Shown in pieces: positions 56,189 to 64,000 of a DNA stretch of 64,000 nucleotides; positions within the stretch are counted from its first letter, which is position 1; every line of letters starts with the position of its first letter. The stretch covers positions 4,484,001 through 4,548,000 of the forward strand of contig LR746271.1 of assembly GCA_902729315.2 (NCBI GenBank). The letters run 5' to 3'. A model generated the notes under the pieces. It was given only the letters and a program-made list of their open reading frames with translations, made no database searches and had not been told where the DNA came from. This DNA comes from Spirodela intermedia (lineage: Eukaryota; Streptophyta; Magnoliopsida; Alismatales; Araceae). A program made the translations under genes and the position numbers.

Positions 56189-58029
56189 TGATAAATCTTC
56201 ATTATCATGAGTTAATAATTAATTAATAATGATATTTTAGCCTTAAACATGATAAATAGATTTATATTTATGTTAAATTATGAAAAATGATTTTTAATTA
56301 GTTAATCTGAATTTTTGGTTAATTATGTGATTTTATATAAATTAATATAATTTTTATAATCATTTTTTTGAGATAAATTAGGAAAAATAAAATAAAATAA
56401 AAAGGTAAAAAAATATGAGAACTTGTTGGCCAATTGGGCCTGCAAGTAAGTTAGAAATATAGTAGAGAAGAGTCATGAGTAAGGGCTTGAGTGACTAAAG
56501 ATAGACCAGTATAAGACACTTGTGTATCACTTTCCTTTCACATCATTGGTGACTAATTGGGCATGGGGTAAAGAGTGGTTGTACATGCAAAAAAGGGACA
56601 CATTGATTACTAAATCTCGTATTACTATATATTCATTTTAAAACTCAACATATAATTGATGTAGGACTAAGTTGGTAGTCACAACTCTAGAAAATTTTAT
56701 GATTTTAATACCCAAATTATCTCTTATTTATTAGAAGTAGATACTTATATAATGTCACTTTATAAGAATATTTGTATACTTATTTTACTTTCTTATACAA
56801 GTGGGTGACCAATAAGGGTTTGAATCTTATTAAGGTCAAAACTCATATTTTTATCTAATTAAATCATAATTTTCTTACAAATTATTAGTAAAAGATTAAG
56901 TTGTCAAAATCACTCAATCAATAAAATTTTTGAACGATTCTAGATAAAAATATCACAAATTTATTAAGTCAATTATCTTTGATTGATCAACAAACAAGTC
57001 GTCATCGATAAGAAGATGACAAGCCTCCTCTTGTTGTGTGGACTTCAAGATGAAGCTTCCTAAAACATGTCGCACCTTCATCCAACTCATCTTCATTGAA
57101 TGATAGCCGTTGGAGAACTATAAAATTATCATTTTTTTACTCCATTGGGTGACACCCACTAGAGATGATTCAATGACTCACTTCATTGATTTCTAGATTT
57201 TGTAAGAAGATTAAGAAATTGTTCATGTTGTCCTTATTTAAGGAGAGCCTTTGAGACTATAAACATTGCACAACAATCCTTCTAAAGTTCAGGATTTCAA
57301 TCCACCGTTGACATATCACTATTATGACATTAGAGCTCTATTTTATTATTTTTAACTAATTTAACTTTTATTATCATTTTCTGAACTTTGAAAGAAGATC
57401 TAGTGAATGCTTAGATCATCTATGTCCAAGGAGATTTTTTTGGGGCCATTGACATTGGTTGATGATCCTCTTGAACATACAAAATTTTAGCAATTGCTAT
57501 TGCGAGGTTGGAACTCAGTCTTTTCTACTTTCAACTTAATTTTCAATTAATTTAGTGATATTTTGTGTGATTTAAAGTTTCTAATATCTTCTTCATTCAA
57601 TTATGATTCTTTTAGTTTTTCCAAATCTTAATTTAACCTATTAAATCATTTGTAGTCACTTATGTAAGAATTAATGGGTGGAACCTTATTTTCACCCAAA
57701 TCATATTACACAAGGTGCAAATGTCATCTTGACGTCCACACCCTTATTTCTCTTTTTAGTTAATTTTTAAATATATTTTGTAGTCATTATTTACTCTAAA
57801 AATCATTAAAAATTATAATCTTTTAAAAAAAATCTGAAATATTACTCAGTATTATCTTACATCCTGTGCTCAAATTAGAAATTTTTCACTATTTTTTAGA
57901 ACCTTTTATTGAATTATAATTTATTTATTTATTTTTAAATACTTTTAAAAATTCAAAAATTAGTATTTTCTAGTTTTATAAATTTTAAATTTATGTGATT
58001 AGTTATATAACAAAATAAAAGTCACATCA
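56189..58029 (+). mobile_element. 5' LTR of element #4 (B type)
   Basis: A 1,841-bp plus-strand LTR from TGATAAATC at 56,189 to ...CACATCA at 58,029, the same length as its partner at 3,100-4,940. Highly AT-rich and deaminated. Confidence 0.88.
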
Positions 58030-61000
58030 AATTTTGATGATATTGTTGCGGATGTATTATATAATATTTGGGATTTTTCTATTTTTCTCTTGGAGTATAC
58101 CAAAAAAATTTCACTCTTGTTTTTTTTTCCTTCTTGTAGAAAATTAAAAAACAAGAAAAGAGAGAATGAAAAGTAGCAAGGCAAGGATTGAAGCAGACTA
58201 AATGAGGGTAATAGTTATTAAAAACAGTTCTCAAATTTATTAATTTTTATATATAATAGAAGATCCTTACACCCAAGGTTAAAAAATTCTTTCACTCTTT
58301 CATCTAAAACTAAAATTTCGAAAGAAAAAATAATTTTGATGGATCCTAAAGGAAGTTAAGTCAAATTGAGAACAATCTTATGGTCATGAAAAATCATTAT
58401 ATCCTTAATTCATTTCAATGAGCATCTAATATTCGAGTCCCATTAGAACCCATAGTTAAATTCGAAATAAATTCAAAAATTTTCTAAATGCTCTCTAATT
58501 TTCATAGATTACCTTTAAAGGAATCTGCTAAACATTTAGAAAAATTTCATATTGTTTGTGATTTAGTTAATCTCTCTCAAGTTATACGAGAAACTATTAA
58601 GATGAAATTATTTTCTCATACACTTAGGGACAAGGCTAGTCATTAGATATTCGCATTAGATAGAGAATTAACTAATTGAAAAGATATAAAATAGGTCTTT
58701 CTTCAAAAATTTATCTCTTAAAAAAAACTCAAAATATGAGAAAACATATATGGAGTTTTGTTCAAAGGCTATGAGAATTTTTGCATGAGATATGAAAAGA
58801 AAATTTAAAATTTTAAAAGTGTCTTCATCATATTATACCCAAGTAGCAGCTCAATAAATTTATTTATAATAGATTATTAAAATAACATAAAATATAGTTG
58901 ATTCTACATATGAAGTAGTTTTTATAAAGAAAAACCTTGATGAGATTTATAGCCTTTATGAGAATTTAAGTGAAAATTCTAGAGATCAAGCCTCTTTTGA
59001 GTTATATAATATGGATAAGAAGAGAGGATTTATAAATTACATCATTAAGATTATTTTAATTTAAGAAATGATATTATTCAGATTAATCAAAGTTTAGAAA
59101 AACTTGATTTCTTTATTGATAATATTAGAAAGCCTCCAAACTCTCAATTTAATTCAAATAGTACTTGTCCTACATATGGTGAAAATGATCATTCTAAATT
59201 TTGATACTATAATTTAAATAAATTATTTCAGCCTATGTAAAAACAAATACAAGTAGCCCACGATCTAATAAAAATAGGGAGCTTTTTTTTAATTCCTATA
59301 ATCCTAATTAAAAAAATAATTTTTCGTGGAAAGACCCAAGTAATATTCAAAATTCAAAATTTGAGATTTAGATATCCTATAGTGATTATTAGTGATGGAG
59401 GAACATAATTTACATAAATATTTAAGGAAACTATTGAAAAAGAATGAAGTACACCATAGAATAGCCACTTCATATCATCCCTAAACAAATGGGCAAGCTG
59501 AAGTAGCAAATAGGAAAATTTAGAGAATTTTGGAAAAAATAATTAGACCAGATAGGAAACTTGGCCAATGAAATTACAAGATGTATTATGGGCTTATAGA
59601 ACAGATTATAAAAATTCCATAGGTATGTCCCCATTTTGTCTCATTTTTGGAAAATCATGTCATCTTCTTGTGGAAATAAAACATAAAGCATTATGGGCTA
59701 TAACAAAATTATGTATGGATGAAAAATCAACTAGTGAACATAGAATCTTTTAGCTACATAAATTAGAGGAGTTGAGGAATGACGCTTATAAAAATTATAG
59801 AATAATATAAAGAAAAAACTAAAACTTTTCATGATAAATACATTTGTAAAAAAAAAGTGATGTTGGCCAAAAAGTGTGGTTATATGGTTCTAGGCTGAAA
59901 TTAGTCTGAGGAAAATTAAAAGCAAAATGGATAGGACTTTATGTGGTGGAAGAGACATAGGATCATGGGGGTGTTAAAGATCCTAAAATTGATCATAACT
60001 TTAAGGTAAATAGATAGTGGCTTAAACATTACATAGACTATGAATGCCTTGCAGAAAAAATTTATTATTAAAAAAAAATTAAGAGTAAAATTAATGTGTT
60101 CAGCTAGAGACATTAATTTTAGTGCTGCATGGGAGGCAACCCATGGTTTTTATTTCATTATAGTTTTTGTTTAGTTTTTTTCTTAGAATTTTGTAGTATT
60201 TATTTCCGTACTTATTTTTTTCTTTTTTTTTTCTTCCTCAGGAAAAAAAAGTTAGGAGTGTAAGATGAAGTAGAAAATTAAAAATAAGGCTTATGTGATG
60301 TCTTTTTGAGCTTTATCATTTATGACAACATTTTTAGTGTTTAACTTTGCGTTTATATATGGTTCACTTGAAAATGATATTTTCTACATATTTCGTTCTG
60401 ATTTTTCTATGCCATTGAGGACAATGCCATTTTTAAGTTGGGGGCTTAAGTATTAAGTCTCAATTTATGTTGTAGGATGATTAAGAACATTTTTTTTGCA
60501 TTTGGTTTCATGATCACTTATCAAAGCAACTAGAAACAAAATAAAATTCAGAAAAACTACAACATTTGTTTTCTAGTTTTTTGTTAGGAATAGTAAAAAA
60601 TAATTTATCGATTGTCAAAAAACCCAAAAAATTAAAATTCTAGAGACCCTTTTCTCACATTTCAATCCCCTAGAAATATTTTGTTGAATTCGAAATTACA
60701 GCTATAAAGAGGATAGTTTTGATTTATTTTTGACAAATTCATTGTTGCTAAAAACAGAACTGAAAACAAAAACCAGAACTATCAAAACTATCTAATTTAC
60801 AAAATTTTTACATCATATTGCATGCACGAAAATTAAATCAATTAGACTGATTGATATCAAAAGATATTAGGATGATTATTATTGAGTTAAAAGAATAATT
60901 TAGTAGCATAAAATATTAGAATACTCCTTGGATACATGATAGATAATATGGATTTGATTTTATAGATTTTTATTTCATGATCTTAATGGATAATATTTAT

Positions 61001-61686
61001 TGATGTGAAAATTTGATTGATCATTTCAGTTTAATAGAGATTTTTACAGCTTGATCTATAAGACTAGTCAAGAGAAATAATTTATTTTAGAATTTATTTT
61101 AAAAAAAGAGTAATGTAAAAAATTTGAAAACGAAGAGTACACTTAGAGGATGTGAGACATCATTCTTATTCTTGAATATTTTCTATAAAAAAACACTTGT
61201 TGTAAAGTAAACAGATAATGTGAAAGCCATAAAAATGAAGAGTACACATGGAGGGTGTGAGACATCATTCTTATTATCGAAATTTGTCTACAAGAAAATC
61301 TACTTATCTACTATATATAAAAAAAATTTAGAAGAAACATAATACAAACTTCAAAAATTAAACTAATGAAAAACAATATAGGATCAATATTATTCTTGAA
61401 TGAATAGTCATAATTAAAACATCTTGTGAATTATATCTATAAGTAAAGAAGTGATAAAGATATGAATAGAAGAAATAAAGTCTAGATTGTTCTTCCAAAG
61501 AGTGTTTAAATATTTAAGTGCTTTATATCATTCTTAAATATTTGATATAAGAGTTCAAAGTGTCTAGAGGTTTTTTTTTTTAATTATATTTTTATACATT
61601 AAAATATAATTTTTGAAATTTAAAATTTTTATTAATTTTCATAATTTCATTACAAAGGAACTAGCAATAATTCAATTTGGGGGGTG
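58030..61686 (+). mobile_element. Internal region of element #4
   Basis: The most complete B-type interior in the window. A degenerate primer-binding region (58,030-58,055) is followed by gag-like sequence with stops (about 58,250-59,200), a direct jump into integrase (59,350-60,070) and a 3' untranslated region, then the purine tract GGGGGGTG at 61,679-61,686 next to the 3' LTR. Protease, RT and RNase H are absent, so the element is a non-autonomous derivative. Confidence 0.85.
59380..60070 (+). pseudogene. Integrase remnant, element #4
   Basis: Starts in the second-aspartate region and continues through a YHP/NGQ-like stretch, LQDVLWAYRTDYKNSIGM and LLVEIKHKALWAITKL to an equivalent of [11 protein letters not shown]. 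Several stops and frameshifts interrupt it. Confidence 0.75.
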
Positions 61687-64000
61687 TGATAAGTCTTCAT
61701 TATCATAAGTTAATAATTAATAAATAATATAGTTTTATCCTTAACTCATGATAAATAGACTTATATTTGTGTTAAATTGTGTAAAATAGTTTTTAGTTGG
61801 TTAATGTGATTTTTTTAGCTAATTATGTGATTTTATGTGAATTAATATAATTTTAATAATCTTATTTTTTAGATAAATAAAGAAAAAATAAAATAAAATA
61901 AAAAGATAGAAAAAGGGATGAACTTGTCAACCAACCAACCCTGCAAGCGAGTTGGAAGTGTAGTCAGGGTAGAGCCACGAGTAAGGGTTTGAATAGCTAT
62001 GGACCGATAGGGGCATGTGTGCGTCACTCCCTTTCCATGTCACTGATGGCCAACCGAGCATGGATAAAGAGTGGTCGTACACATGTGAGAAAGTGACTCA
62101 TTGATTCTCAAATCTTATATTACTATATATTTATCCTAAAATTCTGCATGTAATGGATGTGGGACTTAACTTGGGTCAGACCTTCCCTCAATAATTTTAT
62201 GATTTTTGTACCTCAAATACCCTTTATTTATTATAAAGAAGTTCCTTAATGATGTCACTTTATAAGAGTATTTGTATATTTATTTCACTCTCTCTCATGC
62301 AAGCGAGCAATCGGTGAGTGTTTGAATCTTACTAGAGTCAAAACTCATATTTTTATATGATTAAATCACGACTTTCTTGCAACTCATCGGTAAAGGATTA
62401 AGTTACCAAAATTACTCAATTATTAGAGAAAATGTTGACAATGTGATTTGTAGAGCATCGTTACTAAAAATTTTAAATAATTTGAAATAAAAGTATCGTG
62501 AATTCATCGAGTAAATCATTTCTGATTGATCAAGAAACAAGTTGTCATTAAGAAGAGGATGATCTACTACGAGACGAGTCGCCACCTCTTGAGAGTATAT
62601 TAGATGCAATGAAGAGCCTCCTCTTGGTATGTAGAGTTGAGGATGAAGCTCCCTAAAACACACCTCACTTTCATTTTTAGCTCATCTCTATCGAATGACA
62701 GTTGCCAGAGATGATTTGACGACCTATTTCATTGATCTCTAATGAACTAGATTTAAATGGTTAAATATGTCATTGTGATGCAAATAAGTTCATAAAAATA
62801 ATATTTATAAAACCTCACTCTTTTATTTAGGATAACTAAGGGTCTATCCTCAGAGAACGTGGGTAATAAGGGTAAGAATTCTACCTATTTTATTTTATAT
62901 ATATATATATATATATTTACAATTGTGAAAGGTAGAACTAAATGTAAAAGGGTGAAAACAAGAGTCATGAAAAACGAGGCCAAAGACAGAGAATAAATCT
63001 AATGCAATGAAATGATAAAATAAATAGTAAAATTAGTTTAAGTTAAAAGTTAATCTATCCATGAAGAGGATTACAAAGACACCCCAAATCTGGATATTGC
63101 ACAAACCACATTGTGCGTTAATCCTAGGCTGAGTGATGCTCGATCTATGATGGTCTTGATGAGCTCCAAGTAATATCTTCTCTGTGATGATCTTGGGCAT
63201 GAGAATGCCATTAACCAGGCCTTAATTTCTCTCTTGTTTCCTTCAACTTGCCACTACTAGAGAGAGAGCCAAAAAGCACCCTCTAAGAGGGGGGCGAAAT
63301 GCTTTAATTCTCTCAAGAGTTAGGCCCCTCCAATGGACGGTTATGATTAACAACCAACTCTCTTAGTGGATGGTTTAAATCATTTCATGAGGGTGGCGGT
63401 CTAATCTTTCTCTTAATCTCATTTTAAGATGCCTAAGATGGGTAGCCTAAATCTCATCTCTTGACAGTCCTTTTAACCCAAATGGGTTAGGCCAAGGTGA
63501 CGCCCTCTCTTGGGCCTATAAACATATTAGATTGGCCCTTTCCATAAGATTTAGATTTTTCATTAGGCTGAAAGCTTGGGCTTCTTCTATTACTTCCAAC
63601 TCATATTAAGAACTCACCTTAAGTCCTTGCAATCAAATAATTAATAAGAAAATGTGAGAGAATCACCACTTGACTTGATAAAAGTCAAGTAGGATTAGTC
63701 TCATAATATAAATAAAATAAATAAAATAATATACATTAGGACATAAATAATAAAATATTATAATTATCATAATGAGTTAGTAACACATGTTAAATTACAT
63801 TATCAATCTATATAGAAGATATTAATATATAGATACAATTATTAATTTAGAATTATCAATATTTAGACCTTGTAAGAAGATCTAAAGATTACCTATGTCA
63901 TATTTGTCTAAAGAGAGCCTTGAAGGTAGTGGACACTGCACAATAATCCTCTCAAACGCTTAAGATTTTGAGGTATCATTGACGCATCATCGTTGCAATG
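61687..64000 (+). mobile_element. 3' LTR of element #4, split by an insertion, runs off edge
   Basis: Begins TGATAAGTCTTCATTATC at 61,687 directly after the purine tract. LTR sequence continues to about 62,741, is interrupted to about 63,857, and resumes to the window end. Inverse of 8,645-11,058. Confidence 0.8.
62742..63857 (+). mobile_element. Unclassified 1.1-kb insertion, right copy
   Basis: Inverse copy of 8,920-10,027 inside an LTR. It includes a (TA)n microsatellite at about 62,897-62,920. Flanking LTR bases look duplicated over about 8 bp (GATCTCTA and a diverged AATATTTA). Ends show no clear inverted repeats. Confidence 0.5.

Overview
The window is nuclear plant DNA. It has intron-containing genes, very AT-rich and deamination-scarred retrotransposon copies, and one GC-rich gene island. 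The high GC of the intact gene's exons and the GC-rich young LTRs hint at a monocot, but the sequence alone does not settle the species.

Layout. Positions 1 to about 32,500 and 46,040 to 64,000 are almost entirely LTR-retrotransposon material of the Ty3/gypsy Athila/Tat type. I see two related LTR groups. Group B is old and AT-rich: four large elements, #1 (minus, 4,940 leftward past the window edge), #2 (minus, 16,504 to about 8,645), #3 (plus, from 24,400) and #4 (plus, from 56,189). Group A is younger and GC-rich, mostly solo LTRs with TG...CA ends and 5-bp target duplications (17,854-19,372; 20,410-22,173; 25,770-27,353; 49,434-51,052; 53,335-54,964). Coding content is mostly decayed. The best piece is an integrase frame at 30,385-31,218.

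Between the elements lie fragments of a host gene for presequence protease (PreP, an M16C metalloprotease of mitochondria and plastids). Its exons are scattered over 4,941-5,110, 6,858-7,840, 16,597-17,853, 19,373-19,713, 23,219-24,307, 51,654-52,640 and 56,018-56,095. They form two nested inverted duplications: about 11-17.8 kb with 23.1-28.8 kb, and about 1-9.2 kb with 48.2-61.1 kb. In four places the end of PreP meets a B-type LTR at the same base, so an ancestral insertion was copied by segmental duplication.

The island at about 33-46 kb holds the one complete-looking gene: a four-exon GH3 acyl-acid amido synthetase of the JAR1/GH3.10-like group on the minus strand (35,632-38,994). It has an unusual repeat-built N-terminal extension. 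The rest of the island shows no gene I can recognise.

The most unusual signal is inside the A-type LTRs. On the strand antisense to the LTR, five copies carry a plant snRNA upstream sequence element (GTCCCACATCG or a near match) exactly 25 bp before a TATATA box, the spacing of plant Pol III U6 promoters. About 190 nt after the expected start comes a GC-rich hairpin followed by a T4-T5 run. This predicts a short antisense Pol III RNA carried by the LTR family.
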